A DNA stretch of 64,000 nt from CAWBRT01 sp963819175 (GCA_963819175.1 CAWFVJ010000010.1:1-64000); one strand, 5' to 3'. Shown: positions 1 through 9,475, numbered from the stretch's first letter. Made by a program: numbers and translations. The notes: a model not told the origin generated them from the letters alone.

Positions 1-34
1 TGTACGCCTCATCAGCCCCCTCCACCACTCGTCG

Positions 35-72
35 GGTGCCCCACGTCCCGTCCCGCTTGGACTGACGTGGGG
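35..72 (+). repeat. REP-like hairpin, ACGT-stem class
   Basis: The element starts with GGTGCCCCACGT and ends ACGTGGGGTAGTT, so the outer arms CCCACGT/ACGTGGG can pair. The same head and foot recur in hairpins at 6712 and 6849. It lies just beyond the recQ stop codon; nothing else is visible in bases 1-116. Confidence 0.7.
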
Positions 73-277
73 TAGTTTTCTGAACTGCATATGGAATCCA
101 GCCGCCTCCACGAAACCTAGTCGTCTCCCGTCCCGCCACCGCCAATTGCATCGAGAAACGCTTGGCCGTATTTCGTCGCTCTCTTCTCACCCACAATCTT
201 GGCGATCTGATCGAGGCTTCCAGGAGCCAGCCGCGCCACTTCGTACAGATTGCTCGCCGACAGGATGAAGTATGTGG

Positions 278-283
278 GCCACC
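278..283. repeat. 6-bp target-site duplication, left (GCCACC)
   Basis: GCCACC directly abuts the left TGT end of the insertion and is repeated at 1309-1314. Collapsing the two copies restores the recQ frame. The same six bases flank copy 2. Confidence 0.9.
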
Positions 284-1308
284 TGTGATCTTTCAAGAGG
301 TTGTCCATTCGATCGAAACCGGAGAAGCTGATTGTGACGAGCAATCCAGTTTCCGAGGAAAGACCGAATGGACATCCACAAGAATGCCCGACTTACCCTT
401 CGCAGTCGAGAGGAACTGGCCGAATTGTTCTCGCCGGCCAGGGACTCTCAGCGCCGCCGCACGGCGCTTTCTGGTGACTCCCAAGACCGCCGCCAAGTGG
501 GTCCGCCGCTTCGACGCAGGGCCCCGAGGGGCTCGGCGACCGTTCCTCGCGACCGCATCGCAGTCCACGCGCCGCACTTCCCTGAACTGGTCGATCGCGT
601 CATCGAGCTGCGCCGGCAGCATACTCCCGGCTATCAGATCGCACGCGCCACCGGACTCAGTCCCGCCTCCGTCAGCCGCATCCTGCGCCGCGTTCATCTC
701 AGCCGATGGCGCGATCTGCATCCCGCTCCGCCCGTGGTGCGCTACGAACACCCCTTCCCGGCGATCTGCTGCATCTCGACATCAAGGGCCTGACCCGTTA
801 TCAGCAGGTCTTTATGCGCGGCGACGGCCGCCGCCGCGGCCTGCACCAGCATCCCGGTTTCGAGGCCCTGCACGTGGCCATCGACGACCACTCGCGCCTG
901 GCTTTCACCCAGATGCTTCCCGATCAAAAGGCCGAAACCACCATCGGCTTTCTTGCACGATGCCCTCGCCTTTTATCGCCGCCACGGCATCCAGGTCCGC
1001 GCCCTGCTCACCGATAACGGCAGCTGCTATCGCTCCCACCACTTTCGCCAAGCTTGCGGCCAACTCGATATCACGACACCGCCGCACTCGCCCCTATACG
1101 CCGCGAACCAACGGCAAGGCCGAACGCTTCATCCAAACCGCTCTGCGCGAGTGGGCTTACGCCAAACACTGGACCGACTCCGACGAACGCGACCCGCACC
1201 TCCAGCCCTGGACCGCACTACTACAACTTCGTCCGACCCCATGGTAGCCTCAACTACAACCCGCCCATCAGCCGCACTGATCCGGGTACAACGTCTTGAT
1301 CATCTACA
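284..1308 (+). mobile_element. IS481-type insertion sequence, copy 1 (1025 bp), inside recQ
   Basis: The ends are imperfect inverted repeats beginning TGT (TGTGATCTTTCAAGAGGTTG on the left; TGTAGATGATCAAGACGTTG read inward from the right). GCCACC is duplicated directly outside both ends (278-283 and 1309-1314). The inside encodes a degraded IS481-type DDE transposase. The ends and the first ~115 bp nearly match copy 2 at 11475-12519. Confidence 0.93.
368..1299 (+). pseudogene. IS481-family transposase, frameshifted
   Basis: The reading starts MDIHKNARLT, typical of IS481-family transposases. It then has to be followed through all three frames: the helix-turn-helix PKTAAKWVRRF, LSPASVSRILRRVHL, the first catalytic Asp in HLDIKGLTRYQQ, the second in LTDNGSCYRS, the Glu region NGKAERFIQTALREWAYA and the end HGSLNYNPPISR. 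Several separate frameshifts make it a dead gene. Any mobility would need transposase from elsewhere in the genome. Confidence 0.88.
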
Positions 1309-1314
1309 GCCACC
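1309..1314. repeat. 6-bp target-site duplication, right (GCCACC)
   Basis: This is the right partner of the duplication at 278-283. On the recQ coding strand it reads GGTGGC, the codons around G-W in RRRGW. Confidence 0.9.
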
Positions 1315-3416
1315 CACGCCTTCGCGCTAGTTCGAGGCACACACGCCGCAAACGCTCAAATCGTGCCCGCGAAGGCACGTCCAGTGCAGCCAGCAATTGC
1401 TCGCGTCTTTGTTTCTTCTCGTCGGGTGTCGACTTGCCGCCCGTGCCTCCCTGCATGTCGGGATGAATTGAACCGTGGGCGACTGCGGACGGTGCGGAAC
1501 CAATTGGACTACGCGTCACGTCGGCTTTCCGCGCGTATACCGGCACGTAGTTTGGGTTCGCGCGAGTGCTCATGCCTTTGCCCGGGCCGCAATCGAATGC
1601 ATCAGCCAATTCTCGCTCCCTCCGCGAGTCCCTCCTGCGTTTCGTTCTGTCAATGGATTTGTAATCAGCCGATGCTGATGCGGAGTGAAACTGTGCACTG
1701 ACGGAAACAACAGGCTGCGTCGTAATCGCCCGCAAGAATGCTTGGCCGTACTTCGCCGCCGTCCGTGGGCCTATCCCGTCGATCTTGAGCAAAGCGCTGA
1801 TCGAAGCAGGTGCCAAGCGCGCGATCTCCCGTAACACACGGTCCGATGCAATTATGAAAGCACTAACCCCCTGCTTTTGCGCCTGCTCAAGACGCACTCT
1901 CCGCAGAAGTTCAAATCGCACCCGCGAGATTTCGTCGAGCGCGGCCAGCAACTGCGCGCGCTTTTGCTTCTCTGAAATCGACTTTGATTGCTTTCCGCTC
2001 TGAATCACCGCCCGCGCGGGCGCCGCTGGACTTTCCAGCGCAGCGCTTTTCCGCACGTACGTCGGCACATAGCTCGCCTTAGCACTGGTGTTCAGCGGTT
2101 TTCTATAACGCGATGACCCGGTTGACTCCGGTCTGGATGCCGGCCTCGCCAATCGCTCGCACGCATCGCATGCGCAACCCGTAATAGCCTTCACCTGACC
2201 GAAATACTCCATGATCTGCTTTCGGCGGCAAGCGTGCGAGTCGCAATAGCGCACCATCAGTTCCAGCTTTTTGCGCGCTGCTCGCTGTAGAAGTTGGACA
2301 TCGCTCGCGCCCGCTTGTGGGTTGTTCTCACCTATTTTGCTGATAAAAAATTCTTGCGTGTGCAGGTCGCGCGGAATGAAGTAGAGCACGCAATCCGCTG
2401 CCTTTCCGTCGCGGCCCGCACGCCCGGCCTCCTGGTAATAGGCCTCCACGCTGCCGGGCAGGTTGTAATGCACAACCATGCGTATGTCGGGCCGGTTGAT
2501 TCCCATGCCAAAGGCGTTGGTCGCAATCACGATTGTGTCTGTGCTCGATATGAACAACTTCTGGCTTTCACGGCGCGCCTGCTGTTCCATTCCCGCGTGA
2601 TATCCGCACACCGCGCGCTCGGGAAAGCGCTCTTCGCACCACGCCGTCAGTTCCTCTACAACCCGTCGGGTTGAGCAGTAAACGATTGCTGCGCCCTTGC
2701 AATGTTCCAGCAGCGCCATCAGCGCGGCATCTTTCTCCGCCTCAAGCCGGACACGCGCCACCGAGTACGCCAGGTTTTCGCGGTCGAAGCCGGTAACATG
2801 GACCCGTGGCTCGCGCAATCCGAGCACCCGCGAGATGTCATCGCGCACCTGAGCGGTGGCCGTTGCGGTCACGGCGATGGTCAGCGGAAAGCCAAGCGTC
2901 CTCCGCGCCTCGGCCAGCCGCAGATAGTCCGGACGAAAGTCATGTCCCCACGCGCTAATGCAATGCGCCTCGTCGACCACGAAAAGCCGCGGACGCAGTT
3001 TCTCCAGCGAGTGGGTAAAGGAAGGCGAAGCGAAACGCTCAGGGGCAACGTACAGCAGCCCTTGAAAACCCTGATGCAGTTGGCGCAGCACATCGGCATT
3101 TGCAGCGCCGTCCTGCGAGCTATTCAACAGCAGCGCCGGAATCTTCAGCGCTTGCAATTGCCGTACCTGGTCGGCCATCAGAGAAATCAGCGGCGAAACC
3201 ACCACGGTGAGCCCGCCAAGCACTACGGCGGGAAGTTGGAAGCAGAGGCTCTTGCCGGCTCCCGTCGGCATCACGCAGATGACATCGTGCGCGTCCAGCA
3301 CGTCCTGAATCACTTCGCGCTGGTATGGGCGAAATCCGGATAGCCGAAACACCGAGGCTAGAGTTTGGTCGAGGTTCTGCATGGGCTGAACAGGCTGCTG
3401 AAGACTACCTTCCGAG

Positions 3417-3513
3417 GTGTCATCCTGAGCGCAGCGAAGGATCTGCTGTTTGCGCGCGTCGAGCAAAGCAGATCCTTCGGACGCGCAAAATCCGCGCGAC
3501 CTCAGGATGACAC
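3417..3513. repeat. Nested inverted repeat (CATCCTGAG type)
   Basis: GTGTCATCCTGAG (3417-3429) pairs with CTCAGGATGACAC (3501-3513). Inside, CGAAGGATCTGCT pairs with AGCAGATCCTTCG. Related units lie at 15845-15906 and 23236-23281. It sits between recQ and pyrC and accounts for the false N-terminal extension of recQ. Confidence 0.75.
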
Positions 3514-3610
3514 TCCTACGAGTCTTCAGGAGTCTCTGAGACCTCACTCTAGCAGCACTGGTTGTTGGCTTAGTACCGAAAAACACAGGGAGGTGCGGTG
3601 GTCGCCATCC

Positions 3611-4877
3611 CTACTTGCCGTACACCACACGCCCGCCGACAATCGTGTAGATCACGCGTCCCGTCATGGCAGTTCCGTCCCAGGGCGCGTTCTGCGATTT
3701 CGAGCGCGTTTTGCTCAGATCGTACTTCCAGCGTTTCTTGGGATCGAAGATGGTCACGTCGCCGTGCGCTCCGGGAGCCAGCGTTCCGCGCCCTTCGAGC
3801 TTCACGATTCTGGCCGCGTTGACCGAGAACAGACTGACCAGCCGCGACAGCGGCATTTTGTTTTGCTGGTGAAGCACTGTGCAAGCCACACCGAAAGCGA
3901 TCTCCAGTCCGGTGATGCCGAAGGCGGCCCGGTCAAACTCCACATACTTTTCGAAGCGGGCGTGCGGCGCGTGGTCGGTTGCGATGCAGTCGATCGTTCC
4001 GTCCAGCAATCCGCGCAGCAGCGCCTGCCGGTCCGCTTCTTCGCGCAGCGGCGGATTCATCTTGAAATTCGTGTCGTAGCCGAGCAGCTCCTCGTCGGTG
4101 AAACTGAAATGATGCGGCGTCACCTCGCAGGTAACGTGCACGCCGCTCTGGCGCGCCTCGCGCACCACCTCCAGCGTAATCGCCGTCGAGACGTGCGCCA
4201 CATGCACGTGCGCTTCCGTCTGGCGGGCCAGCGTCACGTCGCGCTCCACCAGTCGCCATTCGCTCTCCGCCGGCTGCCCGCGCAGCCCCAGGCGGAACGC
4301 AATCTCTCCCTCGTGCATGGGATTGTTCTTCGAGATGCGGGTGTCCTCGGCATGCTGAATGACCGGAATCCCCAGCTTCTGCGCCATCTCCAGCGCCTTG
4401 CGCATCACGTCGTCGTTCAGAATGGGCTTGCCATCGTCGCTTACGGCGACCGCGCCGGCGCGCTTTCAGCTCGGCATAATTGGTGAGCTTCTCCCCCTGG
4501 CTGCCGCGCGTGGCCGCCGCCACCGGAAACACGTTCACCAACGCGCCGCGCTCCGGGTCTTGCATCCAGCGCGTAATGGCCGGCAGGTCGTTGACCGGGG
4601 TGGTGTTCGGCATGGCGCAGACCGAGGTGAACCCGCCCGCTGCCGCCGCCGCCGTGCCGCTGGCGATGGTTTCCTTATGCGCCTGTCCCGGCTCTCTCAG
4701 ATGAACGTGCGGATCGATGAATCCCGGCGCGACGATCAATCCCTTGGCGTCGATGCTTTCGCTGGCCTTGCCCTGCAGCTTTCCCGCCGCGGCCAGCTCG
4801 ACGATGCGGCCATTCTCGATCAGGACGTCGCGCTCCGCTTCCAGGTTCTGCGACGGATCGATCACTGCTCCGCGCAA
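3611..4877 (-). CDS. pyrC: Dihydroorotase, one apparent frameshift
   Basis: PyrC closes carbamoyl-aspartate to dihydroorotate in pyrimidine synthesis. The N-terminal part has the metal-binding DPHVHLREPG and TTPVNDLPAI; the C-terminal part has QHAEDT, HVAHVST, ATDHAPH and NAARI. The two parts are in different frames. Removing one base in the GC-rich stretch at about 4452-4463 joins them as AELKA-(A/R)GAVAVSDDGKP and gives 421 aa, normal for the family. The start is probably TTG at 4877, about 15 bp after the pyrB stop; no ATG fits. A sequencing insertion is the likeliest explanation. It is the last gene of pyrR-pyrB-pyrC. Confidence 0.9.
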
Positions 4878-4892
4878 GATCGCCAGTGAACC

Positions 4893-5826
4893 TCATCTGC
4901 TTCGCTCCATGCGCTGTGCCTCTCGCAGCAATCGCGACAGAACCGCCATCCGCACTTTCACTCCGTTGGCCACCTGCTCGGTGACCACCGATTGCGCGCC
5001 GTCGGCCACCTCGTCGGTGAGTTCCATGCCGCGGATCATCGGCCCGGGATGCATCACGAGCGCGTCTTTCTTGGCCCTCCGCAGGCGCTGGGCCGTCAGT
5101 TGGTAGCGGCCAATGTATTCGCCCATTTCGATCTCGAGCCCCGCCAGCCGCTCCTTCTGCACCCGCAGCATCATCACCACATCGGCGCCGTCAATCGCCT
5201 CATCCATGTCGTAGACCAGGCGAATGCCCGGCGCCAGCGCGTGCGCGGTCGCCGGCAGCAGCGCGCTCCGGACCGCAGAGCGTCACCTTGGCTCCGAGTT
5301 TGCTGAACAGGTGCACATCGCTGCGGGCCACGCGGCTGTGGTAGATGTCGCCCACGGTCACGATGTTCAGTCCTTCGAGCTTGCGCTTGTGCTGCAAGAT
5401 GGTGAAAGCATCCAGCAACCCCTGCGAAGGGTGCTCGTGCATGCCGTCGCCCGCATTGACGATCGGAATATCCAAATCGCGCGCCAGCAGGTTCGGGGCG
5501 CCCGAGCTGGGATGACGAATCACGATGGCGTCGACGCCGATGGCTCGCAGCGTCCGCCCGGTGTCGATGAGCGATTCGCCTTTTTCGATACTCGAGGCGA
5601 CGGCAGTAATGAGGGTGGTGTGCGCGCCCAGCGCCTTGGCCGCAATTTCAAAGGAAACGCGTGTGCGCGTCGAGGCCTCGTAAAACAACAAGGCCACTCG
5701 CCGGCCCTTCAGCAGCGGACGCGGATGGCGCAGATCCATGCGCTTGGCCGACTCCAGCAGACTGACAATGACCTGCGGCGTCAGTGGCTCGATCGCCAGC
5801 AGAGAACCGATTGCTTCTTCTTTCAT
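4893..5826 (-). CDS. pyrB: Aspartate carbamoyltransferase catalytic chain, one apparent frameshift
   Basis: PyrB joins carbamoyl phosphate to aspartate. The carbamoyl-phosphate motif FYEASTRTR, the HPSSGAP segment, NAGDGMHEHPSQ and the C-terminal RVQKERL and MHPGPMIRGMEL are all present. The frame breaks after LCGPE; dropping one base in the GCGCGC stretch near 5259-5267 continues as LLPATAHALAPG and gives 310 aa, the usual length. The ATG at 5826 has GGAG four bases upstream. Downstream pyrC follows at once and pyrR lies 90 bp upstream. The extra base is probably a sequence error because the gene is normally essential. Confidence 0.92.
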
Positions 5827-5916
5827 GACGCTCCGCGCGTCCGGTACGACGCGCCCTGCGCCGGGCTGCGGCGTAGGCGAAATCCGGCCAGGCCGCGTGC
5901 CGGCCCAGGATTCCGG

Positions 5917-6492
5917 TTAGGTGTCTGATTCGCGCTCCACCAGCAGTACCTTTTCGATCTGGTCGGTTTCCTGCAACTTCACTTCGATGATTTCCAGATC
6001 GGAGGTCTGCACACGGCGGCCGACGAACGTCGCCTCAACCGGCAGTTCGCGGTGCCCGCGGTCGATCAGCACCAGCAACTGCACCCGGCGCGGACGGCCA
6101 TGGTCGAACAGCGCGTCAAGCGCGGCGCGCACCGTGCGACCGGTGTAGAGCACGTCATCGCAGAGCACGATATCCTTGCCGACGATGTTGTACTCCATGG
6201 GGCGCGGCCGTACCACGGGCTTGGGCCCAACCGTTGAAAGGTCGTCGCGGTAGAGCGTGATGTCCAGCGTGCCCACCGGCACCGGCGCCTTTTCAATGCG
6301 CTCGATGTGCCGCGCCAGGCGCTCCGCAATGGGAATGCCGCGGCGCTTGATGCCCACCAAGCCTAGATTCGCCACGCCGTTGTTCTTCTCCACGATCTCG
6401 TGCGCGAGGCGTACCAGCGTCCGCTCAATCTCCGAAGCGGACATTAATTGTGCTTTTTCGTGCAGATGAGGGGGACGAGTGCTCACGATCAT
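5917..6492 (-). CDS. pyrR: PyrR: pyrimidine operon regulator / uracil phosphoribosyltransferase
   Basis: PyrR-family proteins bind uridine nucleotides and, in Firmicutes, attenuate pyr transcription; many also make UMP from uracil. The PRPP-binding motif VLCDDVLYTGRT is clear, with LVGIKRRGIPIAERLA and DITLYRDDL nearby. I chose the ATG at 6492 because AAGGAAAG sits just upstream; an in-frame codon at 6549 would add 19 residues with no family counterpart. It is the first gene of pyrR-pyrB-pyrC. I saw no classical pyr attenuator upstream, so its regulatory role here is inferred from position. Confidence 0.93.
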   Translation of the reverse strand: MIVSTRPPHLHEKAQLMSASEIERTLVRLAHEIVEKNNGVANLGLVGIKRRGIPIAERLARHIERIEKAPVPVGTLDITLYRDDLSTVGPKPVVRPRPMEYNIVGKDIVLCDDVLYTGRTVRAALDALFDHGRPRRVQLLVLIDRGHRELPVEATFVGRRVQTSDLEIIEVKLQETDQIEKVLLVERESDT

Positions 6493-6711
6493 CACTTTCC
6501 TTAAACTTGGGCTGGCGGAATCATACCCGAGTCGCCAGAGACCGCACAAGGAAGTACCTCGGACGGCAGCAGCCAGTCTCCTCCGACCTCGGGCGCCCTA
6601 CCCTTGTGCCGCGATTCTCGGCGCAGGGTGGGGCTTCTATTGTCGCTGTCTTCTGACATGAGACGGTGGGCAGCGGTGCCCCGCTTCCGCTATGTGGGAT
6701 TGAAAGAATCG

Positions 6712-6956
6712 GGTGCCCCACGTTCCGCCCCGCTGTTGGGCTGACGTGGGCTTCTAAATCCCCTTGAGATTTGCGGTGGTGGCCCACATTTGCCGCAGGT
6801 TGGCTAATGTGGGATCCAAAGAAATGCGGGGTGCGTTCCGCCATTGCGGGTGCCCCACGTTCCGCCCCTCTGTTGGGCTAACGTGGGATTCAAAGAAATG
6901 CGGGTGCTTTCCGTTACTTGGTGCCCCAGGTTCGCCCGCATTTGGCTAACCTGGGG
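6712..6956 (+). repeat. Cluster of four REP-like hairpins
   Basis: Four elements with heads GGTG[C/G]CCC lie in the same direction at 6712-6750, 6778-6814, 6849-6888 and 6920-6956. Their paired arms are CCCACGT/ACGTGGG (first and third), CCCACATT/AATGTGGG (second) and CCCCAGGTT/AACCTGGGG (fourth). A decayed fifth may sit at about 6675-6700. They fill the 600-bp gap between pyrR and the promoter at 7097; no gene is visible there. Confidence 0.75.
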
Positions 6957-7096
6957 TCGTCTCCTGAAACTCGTCTTTGAAATTTCTTACCCTGTCGAGC
7001 CCTCAGTTTTTCCTCACTGCGCTCGAAATCCTTCGCACGTAATTTGGAAGGTCCAAAAAAATATTCACATTTTTTTCAAATTGTGCAACTTTCCTA

Positions 7097-7125
7097 TTGA
7101 CAGATTGCACACGTACCCACAAAAT
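7097..7125 (+). promoter_or_regulatory. Sigma-70-like promoter
   Basis: A perfect -35 TTGACA (7097-7102), a 17-base spacer and CAAAAT (7120-7125) as a weak -10. It stands in an AT-rich stretch before a run of hairpins and the 20-codon ORF. Confidence 0.55.
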
Positions 7126-7239
7126 ATGGGGTCAGTAGTGGTGAGTACCCCGCCACTGGGTGCTCATGAGGCTCAAAGGCTCCCAAACGGGAGCCCACAC
7201 TCAAAACCTTCAAGGGAGAAGGTTCTTAGGAGGCATTAC

Positions 7240-7302
7240 ATGCCGGTAAAGAAAAAGGCCGTAAAGAAAGCCGCCCCGAAGAAAAAGGCTGCCAAGAAGT
7301 AA
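7240..7302 (+). CDS. 20-residue lysine/alanine-rich peptide
   Basis: MPVKKKAVKKAAPKKKAAKK is preceded by a perfect AGGAGG (7228-7233) with good spacing, and followed by a hairpin terminator, so translation is likely despite the length. Half the residues are lysine. The composition resembles tails of histone-H1-like or ribosome-binding proteins, but no family can be assigned. It lies in the folded transcript described at 7130-7380. Confidence 0.55.
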   Translation: MPVKKKAVKKAAPKKKAAKK

Positions 7303-7353
7303 CTAGGCGCGAGGCGAAGACCTCGTCGCACGGATTTCACTGCTGTGAAAAGT

Positions 7354-7378
7354 CTCCGCCCAGTGCGGAGGCTTTTTT
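7354..7378 (+). terminator. Intrinsic terminator
   Basis: CTCCGC/GCGGAG with a five-base loop, then GC and six T residues. It ends the transcript carrying the 20-residue peptide and separates it from the MerR gene. Confidence 0.75.
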
Positions 7379-7543
7379 CGTTTGCGGGCCACGGCGGGTT
7401 CCCAGCGAGCCCTGCTCACCAGGGTGAGTTCGCGATACACTGTGTCTGCCCGGAAAGCGCGTCGGCCGCTCATCGAGTCTCGCCCCCCGTACGGGGCCCC
7501 GGGCACGTGCCGCAGTTGCGCGTGGCGGGGCGAACAGGTGCTC

Positions 7544-7942
7544 ATGGCCACTGCCCGGAAGAAAAAAGACAAACCCGATGTTGTCATCCCCGAAAAGCTT
7601 TACTTTCGCATCGGCGAAGTTTCGCGCCTGAGCAGCCTGCCCACCTACGTACTGCGCTTTTGGGAGACCGAGTTCCCGCAGCTCAAGCCCGGCAAGAGCA
7701 GCAGCGGACAGCGCATGTACCGCCGCCGCGAAGTCGAGTTCGTGCTCGCCATCAAGAAGCTGCTTTACGAAGAGGGCTACACGATTCCCGGCGCGCGCGA
7801 GAAATTGAAAACCGAGATGCGTCCCGGAAAATCTCAGTCCGCATTGCCCTTCCCGGCGCGTCCGCGCACCGACCGGCTGCGGGCCGTGCGCCACGAACTC
7901 ACTGAAATCCTCTCCATCCTCACGCCCAAGCGCCGCAAATAA
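7544..7942 (+). CDS. MerR-family transcriptional regulator
   Basis: This is a 132-residue DNA-binding protein. The MerR winged helix-turn-helix spans about residues 17-90: YFRIGEVSRLSSLPTYVLRF, then GQRMYRRREVEFVLAIKKLL and the second-helix EEGYTIPGAREKL. No cysteines for metal binding and no effector domain follow, only about 40 basic residues, so the ligand is unknown. The ATG at 7544 was chosen because upstream codons translate noncoding sequence. It stands alone, downstream of a terminator. Confidence 0.85.
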   Translation: MATARKKKDKPDVVIPEKLYFRIGEVSRLSSLPTYVLRFWETEFPQLKPGKSSSGQRMYRRREVEFVLAIKKLLYEEGYTIPGAREKLKTEMRPGKSQSALPFPARPRTDRLRAVRHELTEILSILTPKRRK

Positions 7943-8009
7943 CCCGCAAAGAAACTGTTACTCAGCCCTGCTGTTCGCGGCCCTCTCGCGGTTGGCGGCT
8001 CCCGCCTCG

Positions 8010-8135
8010 TCATCCTTCCGCCGTGTCATCGTGAGGAGCGCCGCCAGGCGCGACGTGACGATCTATGCATTCTCTCTCTCCAACTATCGGAAACCAAACA
8101 AATGCATAGACCCTTCGCGGCGCTCAGGGTGACAC
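8010..8135. repeat. Long inverted intergenic repeat
   Basis: A segment containing TCATCGTGAGGAGCG and GATCTATGCAT is mirrored by ATGCATAGACCCTTCGCGG and CAGGGTGAC about 60 bp later. This resembles intergenic repeats at 3417 and 20576 in style but not in exact sequence. No gene is visible in 7943-8300. Confidence 0.55.
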
Positions 8136-8149
8136 TCATGAACTCGGAG

Positions 8150-8247
8150 GGTGCCCCATTCAAGCCTTCTTTGGCTTGAGTGGGGCAGTTCCTCTACTGG
8201 GCAGAGCTGCTGGTGCCCCACATCTGCCGCAGTAAGCAGATGTGGGA
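8150..8247 (+). repeat. Two REP-like hairpins
   Basis: 8150-8185 has arms CCCCATTCAAGCC / GGCTTGAGTGGGG (one G-U pair). 8212-8247 is a 36-bp element with arms CCCACATCTGC / GCAGATGTGGG, differing by one loop base from the copies that flank the RAYT gene at 47.4-48.0 kb. Both share the GGTGCCCC head and direction. Confidence 0.85.
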
Positions 8248-8300
8248 TTTCGCGACTGCAGCACAGGGTGACACCGCCCCTGCACCTTCGAATTGAAGTC

Positions 8301-9464
8301 CTACTCTTGCAACTCAGGCATGTGCGCCATCAGGTCGACGAAGACCCGCCTGAACTGCTCGAAGAGTTGTTCGAATTGGCCGATTTCATCATCGGATCCG
8401 ACCCGTATTTCCGATTTGTAGTCACCGCCGACTACGCGGGTCGCAACCGCAACGATGTGCTGCAGGCGCCGGAATACCAGACGGTTGAGCAGCGTCAGCA
8501 CCAGCAGAATGCCGAGCGCCAGTGATATGACGATCAGAAGCACGAGGATGTTCTGCGTGTGCCGCATCGCCGCGTAAACGCTCGAAATATCCCGCACAAC
8601 GAACATTGCTCCTACCGTGTCCCCCGCCACGTTACGAATGGGAAAGAGACCGCGCACGAAGACGGAATTTCCATCATGGAAACGCTCCAACACCTTGCCT
8701 TGGGCGGGCACCGCGGCCAAGTCTCCCTGGAATCGAATAATCCTGTCGTCGGCCGTGGTTTTGTCCGCCACCACGAAGTTCGAATTGTCATTCCAGTTAT
8801 CGCGACGTTTCCAAACCGCACTCGAAACAGCCCAAAACTGCCGGTCCACAAACTTCTTGTTGAGCAGAAGTCCGTAGTCGTCTCCGGTCTGATTCTTCAT
8901 GGCGTGGATGAACTGGCCGAGTTCTTCGCCAAACTCGACATAGCCGGTCAATCTGCCCTGCGCATCAAGCACCGGCCGGAAGATTCTCACCGCAAACCCT
9001 GCCTTGGCCAGTTCGTTCCCGACCACAATGGAATGGGTGCGCGCGGCTTCCTTGTCCATAAACCGATTCAGGTGGTCACCGAACAGCGCGGGGTTATGTA
9101 GCCGAAGGAAGACAGTCATATCAGGCTCAGGGGTATGGAACATCCAGTTGGTGATGCCTTCGCTTTTCAGCTTCGGATACATCGGTGCAGTCAGCCCCAG
9201 CAGGCGGCTGCGATCTTTGGCCGCGAAGGCATCGCGCACCTGAGGGTTCACGGTCAGCATCTCGCTGACGGCCGTCATCTTGCTGATCTCTCTGGTCTTC
9301 AGGATTGTGAACAGCTTTTGCGCGCCAGACACCGACTCTGTTGCCAATGCCTCTGCGTTACGGGCAAAGCTGTACCGCATCAGTGCCAGGGTGCCGCCAA
9401 CCCCCACCACCAGACAGGCGACCAGTGCAACCAGAACTTTGGTTCGAATCAGGTTCCATTTCAT
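8301..9464 (-). CDS. Double-Cache / HAMP membrane sensor without an output domain
   Basis: A 387-residue inner-membrane receptor. A transmembrane helix (about residues 8-30), a large periplasmic ligand-binding region of the double-Cache type with MFHTPEPDMTVFLRLHNP and LTGYVEFGEELGQFIHAMK, a second helix (ILVLLIVISLALGILLVL), and a HAMP domain ending EQLFEQFRRVF. It stops right after HAMP, with no kinase, GGDEF or methyl-accepting part. The ATG at 9464 has GGAG upstream; a GTG at 9479 overlaps the preceding gene. Translational coupling with the small protein at 9476 suggests they work together. Confidence 0.82.
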   Translation of the reverse strand: MKWNLIRTKVLVALVACLVVGVGGTLALMRYSFARNAEALATESVSGAQKLFTILKTREISKMTAVSEMLTVNPQVRDAFAAKDRSRLLGLTAPMYPKLKSEGITNWMFHTPEPDMTVFLRLHNPALFGDHLNRFMDKEAARTHSIVVGNELAKAGFAVRIFRPVLDAQGRLTGYVEFGEELGQFIHAMKNQTGDDYGLLLNKKFVDRQFWAVSSAVWKRRDNWNDNSNFVVADKTTADDRIIRFQGDLAAVPAQGKVLERFHDGNSVFVRGLFPIRNVAGDTVGAMFVVRDISSVYAAMRHTQNILVLLIVISLALGILLVLTLLNRLVFRRLQHIVAVATRVVGGDYKSEIRVGSDDEIGQFEQLFEQFRRVFVDLMAHMPELQE

Positions 9465-9475
9465 GCGAACACTCC

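Larger units (their letters stand above)
117..3382 (-). pseudogene. recQ: ATP-dependent DNA helicase RecQ, split by an IS481-type element
   Basis: RecQ unwinds DNA 3'-5' in recombination and repair. Starting at the ATG at 3382, the protein shows Walker A GAGKS (residues 41-45), DEAH (137-140), GRAGRDGK and a zinc-binding cysteine set (CDSHAC, CACDAC). No winged-helix RQC domain is obvious. One full HRDC domain and the first half of a second follow, each preceded by a YVPxYxRK linker. The second HRDC is cut after RRRGW by the element at 284-1308 and resumes at base 277 with PTYFILSAS, ending at 117. Removing the element and one 6-bp duplication gives exactly 744 codons plus a stop. A longer upstream start (3586) would translate an intergenic repeat and is rejected. 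The helicase core is intact, so a truncated protein could still work. Confidence 0.9.
7130..7380 (+). ncRNA. Candidate structured transcript with a 20-codon ORF
   Basis: Between the promoter at 7097 and the T-run at 7373-7378 lie three hairpins before the ORF: 7143-7165 (8 bp with one G-U), 7178-7195 (GGCTCCC/GGGAGCC) and 7205-7224 (AACCTTC/GAAGGTT). Three more follow it, near 7309-7329, at 7335-7350 (TTTCAC/GTGAAA) and at 7354-7370. The whole unit has its own promoter-like and terminator-like signals. It does not match an RNA family I can name. It may be a short mRNA with a folded leader or a dual-function RNA. Confidence 0.4.

Noticed and set aside
162..1247. 361-codon plus-strand ORF at the left end
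   Set aside because: It is a chance frame across the recQ remnant and the decayed transposase; only its last part matches a transposase piece.
3383..3586. 68-residue N-terminal extension of RecQ
   Set aside because: It translates the inverted repeat at 3417-3513; RecQ homology begins at MQNLDQTL.
4448..5267. Programmed frameshifting in pyrB and pyrC
   Set aside because: No slippery heptamer or conserved stimulator seen, and the same single-base insertion occurs in unrelated genes, so an error is simpler.
6844..7302. 152-codon ORF ending in the lysine-rich peptide
   Set aside because: Its upstream part is hairpin repeats and the folded leader; only the last 20 codons have a ribosome site.
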